Below are positions 1 through 9,986 of a stretch of 50,911 bases of DNA, in pieces. Both the position numbers and the translations under genes were made by a program. Under the pieces are notes generated by a model. It was not told the origin of the DNA, searched no databases, and saw nothing but the letters and a program-made list of their open reading frames with translations. Location: contig NZ_AODK01000016.1 in NCBI RefSeq assembly GCF_000525975.1, forward strand, positions 1 to 50,911. Reading direction: 5' to 3'. The DNA comes from Listeria rocourtiae FSL F6-920. GTDB lineage: Bacteria > Bacillota > Bacilli > Lactobacillales > Listeriaceae. Numbering within the stretch: position 1 is the stretch's first letter; the number at the start of each line of letters is the position of its first letter.

Positions 1-178
1 ATTACATGCTCGCTTTGCTCGTATGCATATTGGGACTGTAACTCACTTCATTTCGAACAGTCTAAGAAGGATTACATGCTCGCTTTGCTCGTATGCATAT
101 TGGGACTGTAACTCACTTCATTTCGAACAGTCCCAACAATACGAGCGCTTGAGAGCCGATTTATTTGGGTTATGAGCC
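1..178. repeat. Modular palindromic intergenic element, copy 1, with internal tandem duplication
   Basis: Positions 71-132 repeat 1-62 exactly (unit 70 bp), so the left part is a tandem duplication and may continue beyond the window edge. The core is a hairpin GGGACTG (102-108) / CAGTCCC (128-134). The right end (about 136-175) matches, in reverse complement, the left end of the copy at 5396. No coding potential is seen. The element abuts the 3' end of the universal stress protein gene and could end its transcript. Confidence 0.75.
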
Positions 179-190
179 AGATGATCTTTT

Positions 191-625
191 TTATTTGACT
201 ACCATTACATTACATGGAGCGTGGTTAACAACGTATGCAGTCGTCGAGCCAATCAGTGTTCTTTCAATGGCCCCTCTTCCTGTTGCTCCGATAACGATTA
301 AATCGATGTCGTTTTCTTTTGCAAATTCGATAATGCTACGTTTCGGATCGCCGTGTACCGTTTCGTTTTTGAACGCTACGTCTGAATCAATTGTCGCAGT
401 CATACTTTCCAGTCTTTTTTCAGCTAAGGCACGATACACGTCATCCATTTCTGGACGTACATTGAGCGATAAGTAGAGCTCGTCATTATTCGGCATGATT
501 TCTTGAATAACTGTAAAGAAGACCAAACTAGCATTTTCTAATTTTGCGATGCGGATGGCTTCTTGAAAAGCATCATTGGACTGATCTGAGCCATCGATAG
601 CTACTAAAATTTGTTTATTTGTCAT
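191..625 (-). CDS. Universal stress protein, UspA family
   Basis: A 144-residue cytoplasmic protein, the usual length for a single-domain Usp. It starts with the typical beta strand ILVAIDGSDQS. Near the C-terminus it has the nucleotide-binding signature G-x2-G-x9-G-S/T, seen as GATGRGAIERTLIGSTTAY, followed by the final strand CNVMVVK. Usp proteins of this ATP-binding type are linked to survival under stress, but the exact role of this one cannot be read from sequence. It starts at ATG 625 and lies 50 bp downstream of the broken TVP38 gene in the same direction. A palindromic repeat element lies directly after its stop codon. Confidence 0.9.
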   Translation of the reverse strand: MTNKQILVAIDGSDQSNDAFQEAIRIAKLENASLVFFTVIQEIMPNNDELYLSLNVRPEMDDVYRALAEKRLESMTATIDSDVAFKNETVHGDPKRSIIEFAKENDIDLIVIGATGRGAIERTLIGSTTAYVVNHAPCNVMVVK

Positions 626-675
626 TTCATTTCACTCGCTCTCTTTATTTTATATTCTTGCTACAATCAATACGA

Positions 676-1375
676 CTATGCATGGATTCTTGCTTGCCTT
701 TTCTGGATAAATCTCAGTAAAATTACGAGCAAGGCAATACAAACAATGGATAAAATAGCAATTTTAGTATTTCCTTTTAGTAACGCATCCCCTCCAAATG
801 CATATAGGAATGAAGTAGGTAAAACACCTAATGTAATCGCTAGCAAAAGTGATTTTAGTGGTATTTTTAATTTGACTGCTGTGTAGTTCACGATAACGGA
901 TGGGAGTATTGGAATCATGTAACCCGCTGTGATGCCGAAGAACAGTTTTTTCATGCGTGAAATATTGGCTATGAATTGATTTGACCTGTTTGCTTTTTAT
1001 GAATTGATTTGACCTGTTTGCTTTTTTGGATATTCCAAATTTACGTAACATAATAATCACGATGAAATTTCCTAATATATTTCCGGTGGCATTCATAAGC
1101 ACACCTAACCATGGGCCAAAGCTCACGCCGATAAGAATACCGATAACTGAGTTAGGAACACCAGGAATGGCGCACATGATAGCTGTCAAAGCTACTAGTA
1201 GCAAGGCATCTTTTAACTTATGCCTACGAATACTCTCCATCAGCTGCGTTCTATCTGCATCCGGATCAAGAAATAGCTTGAAATCAGCAGAATAATCCTT
1301 GTAAATAATGTAGCCTAATATGATAATCGCGATGAGGCCTAGTACAATAAACATTACTTTGAGACGGATATTCAT
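676..1375 (-). pseudogene. TVP38/TMEM64-family membrane protein, disrupted by a 28-bp tandem duplication
   Basis: Translation from ATG 1375 (after a GGGGAGGGAG ribosome site) gives an N-terminal membrane helix and the family core, including AIPGVPNSVIGILIGVSFG and GNILGNFIVI. After FGISKKANRSNQFI it leaves the family frame. The cause is visible: a 28-bp unit starting at 970 is repeated exactly from 998. Deleting one copy joins the frames as NQFIANISRMKKLFFGIT and gives a continuous protein of 223 residues ending QKRQARIHA, a normal family length. The family (DedA-like, SNARE-associated) is integral to the membrane and its transport role is poorly defined. A shorter product starting at ATG 954 could still be made. 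Confidence 0.85.
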
Positions 1376-1462
1376 GTTCTCCCTCCCCTTTTCCCCTCTA
1401 CAACTCCAATTATAGCTTGACATTTTGTGCTTAGCAAATTCGAAAACGTGACTGCTTGATTA

Positions 1463-2968
1463 CTATACTTTCTCTTTTTTGCGGAAGCCATTTGGCGTGT
1501 ACCCAGTATATTTTTTGAATTGGCGGTAAAAGTAAGCCATGTCGGTGTATCCTGATTCTTCAGCAATGGCTGTCACGGGTTGCTTCGTTGTGAGCAACAC
1601 TTCTTTTGCATGGTTGACGCGATATTGGTTTAAGTAATCTGTGAAATGGCTACCGACCTCTTTTTGAAAAAGTTGACCGAGATAAACGGCATTAATGTGG
1701 AACTTTGCACCTAGCGTTTTGAGAGACATGCCTTCTGTGAAATGCTCAGTGATATGAGACATGATTTTCTGGATAATCGGGCTTTTGCTATTGTCATCAG
1801 GCTGATTGCGATCAAAAAATGGGTGAATGAGTTCCAGCATCGTTGTTTTGAGTTCACACGGGGTTGCCGCACCATCTAGTTGCCGAATCGCCTTTAGTAG
1901 CTGTTCGGGATCGGATTCGGACATCATTAATGCGACTTCGCTAAGTACTCGTATGACTTGGTGTGGATCACTTTCGTAAAGATGCGCCTCCCATTCACCA
2001 AAGAATTGATTGAGCCAAGCGAGTGTCTTTTCTTTTTCTTGCAAAACAAGGGCGCGCGCTAATTGATGTTGACTGAAATTCGGGCGCCAGCGATGTGGCA
2101 AAACCTTGTCGGCTGATATAAGTGTTCCTGGTGAGGAAACGAGTCGTTCTTGGAGTAGCTGTTCAAGCCCACGGAATGCTTTGGGAAAATAGGCCGTTCC
2201 GGTTCCGACCTCGCTCATCAAGAAAAAGCATTGCTCCACGCCAATCAAAGCTCCAATTTCTTCATACACCGTTGTGATTTGAGCAGCAATTCCTGCATCA
2301 TCCTCCGCCATTAACCCAATAAGTAACTCTTCTTCGGGATTCAGCAACATGAATGGATACTCTGCGCGTAAATGGCTTTGGAGTTTCTGCCAGCCTTCCT
2401 CTGTTCGATTTACTTGGCCGTATAACGGTTGTATCCAAACGAGCGCTGTTCGCATGTCCTTAGCGAGCGGCATTTTGTATAGCGCCATCCGTTCTTTCCA
2501 GTCCTCCATTCCAATACGGTTGTTCAACCAGCGCCAAAGTGCATTATCCCGCAAAATATAGTACGCTTCGTCATCTCCTGCTGCTTGAAAATCGGCTTCC
2601 ACCTTTTCTTTAATTTGCGTGATTGTTTCAAGTAATTCCGTTTCGTTTAGCGGTTTGAGCAGATAGTTTTCAATCCCGATGGCAAGCCCTCTTTTTACGT
2701 ATTCAAATTCCTGGAAGCCTGACAAAACGATGAATTTTGTCTCAGGCTGTTCTTTTTTCCACTCCTCAATCAGCTGCAGACCGTCCATTTTTGGCATTTT
2801 GATATCCGTAATGACAAGATTACACGGCTCATTCGAAAAATGGGCTAGTGCCTCCACCCCGTTTTTGGCAGTTCCTATAATCTCAATCTCTTCATCAAAC
2901 TCTTGAATTACCGCCTGTAAGCCCTGCACAATAAGCGGTTCATCATCTACTAAAAGCATTCTCAACAT
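1463..2968 (-). CDS. yesN: AraC-type two-component response regulator, YesN family
   Basis: A 501-residue cytoplasmic response regulator. The N-terminal receiver domain has the acidic pair in LLVDDEP and the phospho-acceptor Asp55 in VITDIKMPKMDG. A linker of roughly 270 residues follows, then two AraC-type helix-turn-helix motifs in the last 100 residues (FHINAVYLGQLFQKEVG; AEESGYTDMAYFYRQFKKYTG). The start ATG 2968 follows a strong GGGGAGGAG site inside the 3' end of the sensor kinase gene, so the pair is translationally coupled. By family precedent it activates nearby carbohydrate-use genes, here probably the mannosidase locus upstream on the same strand. That target is inferred from position only. 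Confidence 0.9.
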   Translation of the reverse strand: MLRMLLVDDEPLIVQGLQAVIQEFDEEIEIIGTAKNGVEALAHFSNEPCNLVITDIKMPKMDGLQLIEEWKKEQPETKFIVLSGFQEFEYVKRGLAIGIENYLLKPLNETELLETITQIKEKVEADFQAAGDDEAYYILRDNALWRWLNNRIGMEDWKERMALYKMPLAKDMRTALVWIQPLYGQVNRTEEGWQKLQSHLRAEYPFMLLNPEEELLIGLMAEDDAGIAAQITTVYEEIGALIGVEQCFFLMSEVGTGTAYFPKAFRGLEQLLQERLVSSPGTLISADKVLPHRWRPNFSQHQLARALVLQEKEKTLAWLNQFFGEWEAHLYESDPHQVIRVLSEVALMMSESDPEQLLKAIRQLDGAATPCELKTTMLELIHPFFDRNQPDDNSKSPIIQKIMSHITEHFTEGMSLKTLGAKFHINAVYLGQLFQKEVGSHFTDYLNQYRVNHAKEVLLTTKQPVTAIAEESGYTDMAYFYRQFKKYTGYTPNGFRKKEKV

Positions 2969-4701
2969 AGTTTCTCCTCCCCTCCGATGTATACGGAACG
3001 CATAGCATCACTTCTGTACCTTGGCCTTTGATACTCGTAATTGTAAGTCCATATTGTTCTCCGAAATACAGCTGGATACGACGATGAATATTGACGAGCC
3101 CAATTCGGCCTTGCTCACCTTTCTCACTCGCTAAATCTTTTTTTTATTTGGCGCATTTTATCTGCGCTAATACCGCGCCCATCATCACGCATCTTGACTT
3201 CGAGTATATCATCAAGTCGTTTCACGCTAAATGTAAGACTTGTTCTTTTTTCTTCATGTCGCGCATATTTGAAAAAATTTTCAACGAGTGGCTGTAGTGT
3301 GAATTTTAAAAAGGGATGCTCCAATAGTGGTTCTTCGACTTCTAGGAAGAATGGGACCTCTTGTTGGTATCGGAGCTCCATGAATTGGAGGTATTGGCGG
3401 ACGTAGTTAACCTCATCGGCAAGCGTGACCATCTCAATGTTATCAGCGGTGTAGCGGAGCAGCGTGGATAAATGGTAAATCATATTACTAGTTACTTTCG
3501 CCCCTTCTAGCCTCGCATGCATCCGAATCGCTTCCAAGGAATTGTATAGGAAATGAGGTTCGACTTGGCCTTGTAGCGCTTTTAACTGTGCTTTCTGTTC
3601 CTCGATTTCGAGCGTGTAAACTTGCTTAATATAGTCATTCAGGCTATCACCCATTTTGTTGAAGCTTTGGCTGATTAGTGTGAGTTCGTCTTCGCGTTCA
3701 TCGACTGGTAGCTTGGCGTGGAGCTCACCTTTTTCCATCTGATCCATGCCGTCGATGATGACTTGAATGCGGTTAGAATAACGTCTGCTGATGAAAAAGT
3801 TGATTGCAATGGAGATTAGGACAAGAATAACACCGATGCCGAATAAGGTCCACTGGAGGACAGGGATTCCGCCGATTTGGTTTTCTGGGACAATGACTTG
3901 ACCGAAAACGCCGGATGCTTGCTCTTCGGTGGTTTGGATATAACCACTGTCATAACGGTAACCGTTTTCAATATTCGCAGACGTGATGTCAGGTAGTGAG
4001 TGATTGCTATACAGCACTGTTTTAACGCGATTTAAAACAGCAAATGTGGACGCTGATTTTGCTTTTGGAATAAGCTCTCCTAGAAATTCTGGGTCAGCAT
4101 ACATTAGTACTGTACCGAGTGGTTGTAGTGTACTAGGGTCATTGATAATCTGTTTGAAAACAACACTTGAGCCGACGCGGAATACGTTCTCTTTTTTGGA
4201 GGCGCTTTGGAGTAATTTTTGTTCGCCGTATTTTTCGTAAATTGGTTGCCATTTGCCATAATTAGTCGGAAATGTGTACGTGAATTCTTTGTCCGCAGAC
4301 ACGAGCTGCACCGCGATTACATCGTCATCATATGTAAAGTAAGACCTTAGAAAACTCTGCAAATCCACGCTGTAAAATCCCTGTTTTTCGTAATAATTAT
4401 CAATATTTTGCCTGATATAATCCGCATAATCATGTGTCATCGCGACTTGGACATCATTCATGAGTTCACTGTTTTTGTAGATTTCCTGCGTCATAGCTAC
4501 GAGCGCAGCCTCTTTTCGACCTACAGCAACAAGTTGTGATTCCGAAACTGTTTTTGTTTCTTGGAGCACCGCATCGACTTTTATGTTTGTATAGTATTTT
4601 GATATGAAAAATAATAATAATCCAACGGTGAACAGCGATGTTAAGGAAAAAATCAATAACATTCGCTGAAAAATTCGCCGTTTTAGTTTGTGCGCACTCA
4701 T
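2943..4701 (-). pseudogene. yesM: YesM-family sensor histidine kinase, frameshifted near the C-terminus
   Basis: Domain order is a membrane helix (about residues 15-40), an extracellular sensor region of about 245 residues, a second helix (about 287-310), a HAMP linker, and a His_kinase domain with the phospho-acceptor His in VEPHFLYNSLEAI. The ATPase domain has DDGRGIS. The literal frame stops at 3124 after IKKRFSE. The shift is at the T8 run 3138-3145 (A8 on the coding strand). With one base fewer the frame continues GEQGRIGLVNIHRRIQLYFG and ITSIKGQGTEVMLCVPY to a stop at 2943, giving about 585 residues, normal for YesM. Without that tail the last ATP-lid part would be missing. The start is ATG 4701, or GTG 4713. 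Confidence 0.85.
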
Positions 4702-4725
4702 TTTAGAAAACACCCCCAGTCCCTA

Positions 4726-5373
4726 TTATGCCATATCTTGCGCGGGTTGGGCTGTCATTTTTGCTTGCATTCTCTGAAACCGAATGAGGTTTACTTTCAT
4801 CACCCAATATGCTGGCAAAACTCCGGAAATAAAAAGAAGTAGCGCTGGGACTTGGGCAATCAAATACGCTGCGACCCCAAAGCCTGCAATGAGGAGCAGT
4901 GATGTTTTCCAACTTGTGAAAGCGAGTAAAAAGGACTGAATGATGTAACCTCTTAGCGGATAAATAAAATGTGCGTATACAGAAAAATAGTTGACGAGTG
5001 CAAGTATTGTCATACCAAACAAGAAGAATAAAAAGAAGTAGAGCAAACTTGACGCTAAACCATTCATTGTTGCAAACACGATGCGAAGATCAATATATAA
5101 GAATCCTAGAATAGCAACGAAACACAAGCCTGCTATGTTGGTTTCTAGGAACGCTTTTTTATAAGCATTCCAAGCTGTCGGCCAAATCGCGATATCAATT
5201 TCTTTTTGTGACCACTTTCGCGTTACTGTGAAAAGAGCTGCCGTTGCTGGCATGAATCCGAAGACACCTAGACCGATAATAATTAAAAACATCCAAATCA
5301 GATTTGCCCAAACGAAGCGAATTAACCATTGACTGGCAACAAAGAATTTATCCATTTTTTCTACTTTTTCCAT
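4726..5373 (-). CDS. yesL: YesL-family (DUF624) membrane protein
   Basis: About 215 residues with roughly five hydrophobic segments and the DUF624 opening pattern (FFVASQWLIRFVWANLIWM, then GFMPATAALFTVTRKW). YesL-like proteins are usually encoded next to YesM/YesN sensor systems and sugar transporters, and their biochemical role is unknown. ATG 5373 is preferred because AGGAG then sits 9 bases upstream, whereas the in-frame ATG 5382 directly abuts that site. The stop lies 12-24 bp before the kinase start, so this gene heads a yesLMN operon. The 5' side is separated from the GH125 gene by a palindromic element. Confidence 0.85.
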   Translation of the reverse strand: MEKVEKMDKFFVASQWLIRFVWANLIWMFLIIIGLGVFGFMPATAALFTVTRKWSQKEIDIAIWPTAWNAYKKAFLETNIAGLCFVAILGFLYIDLRIVFATMNGLASSLLYFFLFFLFGMTILALVNYFSVYAHFIYPLRGYIIQSFLLAFTSWKTSLLLIAGFGVAAYLIAQVPALLLFISGVLPAYWVMKVNLIRFQRMQAKMTAQPAQDMA

Positions 5374-5395
5374 ATATACCATCTCCTAGCACGAA

Positions 5396-5750
5396 AAAGG
5401 TTGGGACATAACCCAGATAAATCGGCGACAAGCGCTCGCATTCAAGGGATTTAGCAGACTTCCGGTTCTGCTACACAAGAGCAGTTTCGCTTAACTTCTT
5501 GCATGGTCGAGGAAACTACCCTCTCCCTGCATTCAGTCATCATGTACAGTCGTACACTCCGCTTTGTTGGGACTGTTCGAAATAAAATGAGCTACAGTCC
5601 CAATATACATGAGAGCAAAGCGAGCATGTAATCCTTCCAAATCCCTTGAATACAAACGCTTTCGCTCAATTTGTGTGAAGCAAAATTTTTGTCCTGCCCA
5701 AAAAGTGGATAGGGCGATCTTTATCTCATCTGGAGTTTGTCCAAACTCTT
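5396..5750. repeat. Modular palindromic intergenic element, copy 2 (fullest copy)
   Basis: This fills the gap between the GH125 gene and yesL. The outer ends GGTTGGGACATAA (about 5399-5411) and GAGTTTGTCC (about 5732-5741) face each other. Inner arms TTCAAGGGATTT (5441-5452) and AAATCCCTTGAA (5639-5650) are exact inverted repeats. It contains the GGGACTG (5569-5575) / CAGTCCC (5595-5601) hairpin in the opposite orientation to copy 1, and small hairpins followed by CGCTT. No protein-coding signal is seen. It lies between two genes read in the same direction and may separate their transcripts. Confidence 0.75.
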
Positions 5751-5757
5751 CGCTACT

Positions 5758-7071
5758 CTATTTTATATTTTTGGCTAGTGGAGAGCCTTTCACACACATA
5801 CCACAAAGGCTTAGCACAAACTCACTAAACATCGCGTTTGACCAAGCAAACCATTCACGCGTATATTCGTTATGATTGCTCGCATTGACGCCTTCATGCA
5901 TGAAACCAGTGCCGCCATCTGTTGTCGTAAGCATTTCGAGAATCGCTAATTTTTCTGATAAACTTGTCGCGGTCATCCCTTGCACACTAAGCGCGATTGG
6001 CCATACGTAATGATCTGGCGTATGCGGACTACCAATCCCTGTCAACTGACTGCCCTCTACATAAAAAGGATTTTCCCGACTCAAAATGAAATCCCGTGTT
6101 GCAAGATATTTTGGATCGGTGAAATCGCCAAAGCCTAGGTAAGGCGCAGCTAGCAAACTCGGAACGTTTGCGTCATCCATAAAATTTTTGCGTCCAGTTC
6201 CATCTACTTCGTAGGCGTATATTTCACCGTAATAGGGATGCTCTTGCACCGCAAAATTTTGAATTCCCTGCTCAATTTCTGATTTTAACAATGCAATTTC
6301 TGTAGTTAAGCTCGCATCACGCCAATATGCAACGTTTATTTCTTCAAGATATCCAAGCGCGACCACTGCAAACATATTGCTTGGTACAAGATAACCGTAA
6401 AGACAAGCGTCATCACTAGGCCGGAAGCCGCTCCACGTCATACCAGTATAAGCAACCTCTGTCCCCTTGCCATCACGATTCAACGTATCTGATTGGCGCA
6501 CATCCTCACGTTCAAACGAATACGGCGACTTCGTTTCGTGATATTGCTCCGTTTTCCAAACATCCAGAATCGCTGCTACACCCTGCCGAAAATCCGTGTC
6601 AAAATGTGCCAAGCTTCCCGTGCTCTGCCATAACAAATACCCTAATTGAATCGGATAGCAAAGTGAATCAACCTCGTATTTCCGCTCCCAAACATGTGGT
6701 GACATTTCCGTCTTATCCGCTTGAAAACCCTTCCCGTTCGCTTCTTGATTAAAGGCATTAGCGTACGGATCCAACTGCACAAAACGCATCTGCTGCTTCA
6801 CAAGACCCGCAATCACTGTCGCTATCTCCGGATCTTCTTCTGCGACCATCAAGTATGGCCGAATTTGGCTCGTTGAATCCCGCAACCACATCGCTGGAAT
6901 GTCCCCAGTAATAACAAATGGCAAGCCTTCCTTCGTCTCAATAAGCGTTGTTGTATACGTATTTAAAAAACATTGCTGAAACATCTCCTGCAATTTCAGG
7001 TGCTCTGGAAACACTTCTGCAACCCGATCAATCATTTTCTGAAAGCTTTTCGGCACATTTTTCGTCGTCAT
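5758..7071 (-). CDS. GH125 exo-alpha-1,6-mannosidase
   Basis: A 437-residue cytoplasmic enzyme with no signal peptide that matches the metal-independent alpha-mannosidase family (formerly DUF1237). Signatures are MWLRDSTSQIRPY, the segment FRPSDDACLYGYLVPSNMFA and GGTGFMHEGVN. Asp220 and Glu393 fall at the positions recalled as acid and base in the Clostridium perfringens enzyme. The family removes terminal alpha-1,6-linked mannose with inversion. The ATG overlaps the stop of the upstream GH38 gene in an ATGA (7068-7071), so the two are translationally coupled and probably act in sequence on mannose-rich oligosaccharides taken up by the cell. Confidence 0.92.
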   Translation of the reverse strand: MTTKNVPKSFQKMIDRVAEVFPEHLKLQEMFQQCFLNTYTTTLIETKEGLPFVITGDIPAMWLRDSTSQIRPYLMVAEEDPEIATVIAGLVKQQMRFVQLDPYANAFNQEANGKGFQADKTEMSPHVWERKYEVDSLCYPIQLGYLLWQSTGSLAHFDTDFRQGVAAILDVWKTEQYHETKSPYSFEREDVRQSDTLNRDGKGTEVAYTGMTWSGFRPSDDACLYGYLVPSNMFAVVALGYLEEINVAYWRDASLTTEIALLKSEIEQGIQNFAVQEHPYYGEIYAYEVDGTGRKNFMDDANVPSLLAAPYLGFGDFTDPKYLATRDFILSRENPFYVEGSQLTGIGSPHTPDHYVWPIALSVQGMTATSLSEKLAILEMLTTTDGGTGFMHEGVNASNHNEYTREWFAWSNAMFSEFVLSLCGMCVKGSPLAKNIK

Positions 7072-9765
7072 TTTTCATCCTCTTTTCTCCACGTGATAAT
7101 TTCACTCGGCGCAATCTGCCAATTCGTTGCTAACTCCTCATCTGGACTAGCTTCTTCTAAAATTGTCGTTTTTCGCATGTCACTGAGTAAAACCAACTCC
7201 TGCATCCTCTCACTTACACTATAAAAACGTAAAATTTCTGCATCCCGACTCGCCGCCCTTTTCCAGCTAGAGAAAATTAAACCTGGGGCATCTTTCCACA
7301 TCGCGAATTCCATGTGGCTCGAAAGCTCTCCATCATGTTGCCCATCCGCTTGAACAGCAAACGGTTCCATCTGATACTCATACGCCCGCTTCGCTGCCTC
7401 CATCCGAAGCGTCTCTTCCACATACGGCATGACATAAAATTCTGCCACTTGTTCACCAAATGACTGCGCTTCTGGAGCTGGGAAGTTCCCCCAATCACCC
7501 ATTTCCGAATTCGCACGAAGCAACGTCAAGCGAATCTCTGAGCCATCCACGCTCACCTCATACTCTGGCAAACCACGATTTACAACCATCAAGCCCGCCA
7601 ATGCCACAAAAGCTTGCTGTCGCTGATCATTGCTCGGGTTTTGCCACTCCTCACTCACCCGATTAGGCCGTTCCACAATTTCAAAAACACTATCCGCAAA
7701 ATGCGTCGCGCACGCCGTTCCAGTCGGAAAAATCGCCCGCAAACGATGATCCGCTACTTGGTTGTCCATCCGCACATCTACCTTTAACGCCTTCGAACCA
7801 TAATCAAGCGTCAATCTCGTTCGCACGACAAATTCCCTAGATTGCTTCGACCTTGGCGACACTCGCTCAGGATGCCAAACAACACGCGCCTTCTCATCTA
7901 CAAAAGCTTCCGTATCGGCACTCTCCGGCAACATCATCCGGTGCCTAATCTCTACGATTTTACGAACCTTCGAACTCTCTAAAACCGTAAGCTCAGCGAC
8001 CAAGTTCTCCGTTGATATCCGCTTCTTGTCGCCAGTCTCCTTAAACATATACTCATTCCCAATATCACCTTGATCCACATACGTTCCAAGCCCAGAAAAA
8101 AATTTGTCCTGACTCCTTACAACTCACAGAATATGAACCATTTTCCGCAATAGCTACCTCCAAAAACTGATTTTCCAATCGATTCGCGTCATTCTCAACA
8201 CTCACAACCTCAATTTCACCAGCCACAGGTACCGCAAAATAAGTTGCAAAACCCAACCTCGGCAAGTCCTCCGCTACAAAGCTCACCTGATATCGTCGCG
8301 CAAAATAAGGCTTCCGAAATGCACGATCCGGCAACTCATAATCAAACTGCATCCCAAGCTCCGTAACGTCCACATCCACCAAATTACCATTTTCATCCCG
8401 AATCTCCAACCGCACACTCGGTAAACCGTTCAAATAAGCCGGAATCTCCTCAAACGGCATCTCCGCAAAATACGTCCGCTCCAACTCCACATCCATCGTC
8501 ACGACCCTCGTAGCCGCGTAACCCGATGTATGAAACACCACGATCGGTATCGACTCCGCACCGCCATCAAATTTTGCTATCGTATCCATTTGTCGCACAA
8601 TCCCCGTCACCTTATCATCCAAAATCGCGCGCGCCGCCTGTTCCGCTTTCATGAAGCGAGTCTCCATCTCTCGGTGCACCGCATCAACACTACAACCTGT
8701 AATGCTATCATGAATCTGGTTTTCCATCAGCAACTTCCACGCAAATTTCAAATACTCCTCCGGGTACACAGTCTTCCCAACCTGTGTTGCCATCACCGCA
8801 ATTGGCTCCACAAGCTTCTCCAATAACTGCTGCACCCGCTGATTCGCTTGCTTCAAATACATCCGCGACGAAGCTGTATTCACAAGCGTCGACCAGCCAT
8901 CAGTCCGCTGATTCGTAAGCTCGCCCTCAATCACTTGTAAATCATCACTCGGCAATAACTTCCGCAATTCCGAAACATATTCGGTAAAATTGCTATGCTT
9001 AAAATCAATGTCTGGATAAAGCTCCCGCGCCACATCCAGCGCCTCGGGTAAATCCACCTGCACCGGCTGATGGTCACATCCATTCAAGAACAGCAATGCT
9101 CCCGTCGACGCATAGGCGTTAACATCCGAGAGTTTTCTATCCCAAAACGCCTTTGCTGCCGCGCGCTCCACTGGAATCTCATTCCCGTTCGAATACCAAT
9201 TGGCTAGCAAAACACCCAAAACCCTTGTCCCGTCAGGTGCCTCCCAATACATTTCCGAAAATGGCGACGTATAGCCACCCTCAAAAACCTGATTATTGAA
9301 CCCTGTTGGCTTCACACCGCGCCCAAAAATCACCGAATCCATTCCAGCCTGCTTCACAAGTTGCGGTGCCTGTCCATATATCCCAAATGTGTCCGGAAAA
9401 TAACCGATTCTCTCCACCGCTCCAAATGCCTGCGCATCCTGCATACCATAAAGTAAATTTCGCACATTCGCTTCACTGCTCGTTAAAAATGCGTCTTGCA
9501 ACATATACCAAGGCCCCACCCGCAATTTCCCATCTCGGACCAAGCGCTCCATCCGCTCCCTCTCTCCAGGTTTTACCGACAAATAATCCTCCAGCATAAT
9601 CGTCTGCCCATCTAAATGAAAATAATCAAATCCGTCTTTATTCTCCAACAAATTCGCCGTCTCATCTAGCAACGTTACCAACCGATAACGCAACGTCTCA
9701 AGTGGCAAAAACCACTCCCGATCCCAATGCGAATGTGAAATTATGTACGCTGTTTTCTTCATCAT
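7068..9765 (-). pseudogene. GH38 alpha-mannosidase (MngB-like), frameshifted at a 7-base A/T run
   Basis: The N-terminal half has GH38 zinc and catalytic motifs: HSHWDREW (residues 11-18), GPWYMLQDAFLTSSE with the presumed nucleophile Asp91, YFPDTFGIYGQ, and NQIHDSITG with the third zinc His. The literal frame ends at 8065. At the A7 run 8096-8102, removing one base converts GQIFFWAWNV into GQIFSGLGTYVDQGDIGNEY and joins the C-terminal beta domain to a stop at 7068. The repaired product is about 898 residues, normal for this family (mannosylglycerate hydrolase or alpha-mannosidase). Start ATG 9765 follows GAGAGGGGCGG; ATG 9762 is also possible. The locus is G+C-richer than the window average. 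Confidence 0.88.
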
Positions 9766-9922
9766 TTCCGCCCCTCTCACCAATCCCAAAACAGTTTTTC
9801 AGCCATTTTTGTATTCGTTTTCATTTTTAGTATATCTGCCCTAATTTCGAAAATCAATGACACGCGTGCAACTTCTATGATAAGTCTATTTTTATGTGTT
9901 TTGTCTACCTTTACAATCCGCC

Positions 9923-9950
9923 TTGCTTCCCATTAAAACATCATTATGCT
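9923..9950 (+). promoter_or_regulatory. Candidate promoter of the GNAT gene
   Basis: TTGCTT (9923-9928) and TATGCT (9945-9950) are separated by 16 bp and lie 36 bp before the GNAT start codon. This is a pattern match only. Confidence 0.35.
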
Positions 9951-9986
9951 ACTATTACTGCATACTTAAAATAAAGGAGTTTTACC

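Noticed and set aside
1-140. CRISPR-like direct repeats
   Set aside because: Only two units, no unique spacers of constant size, and the unit belongs to the palindromic element family; no cas genes nearby.
3138-3145. Programmed frameshift in the YesM gene
   Set aside because: YesM proteins are not known to use frameshifting, no stimulatory structure is evident, and the same kind of shift occurs in unrelated genes in this window.
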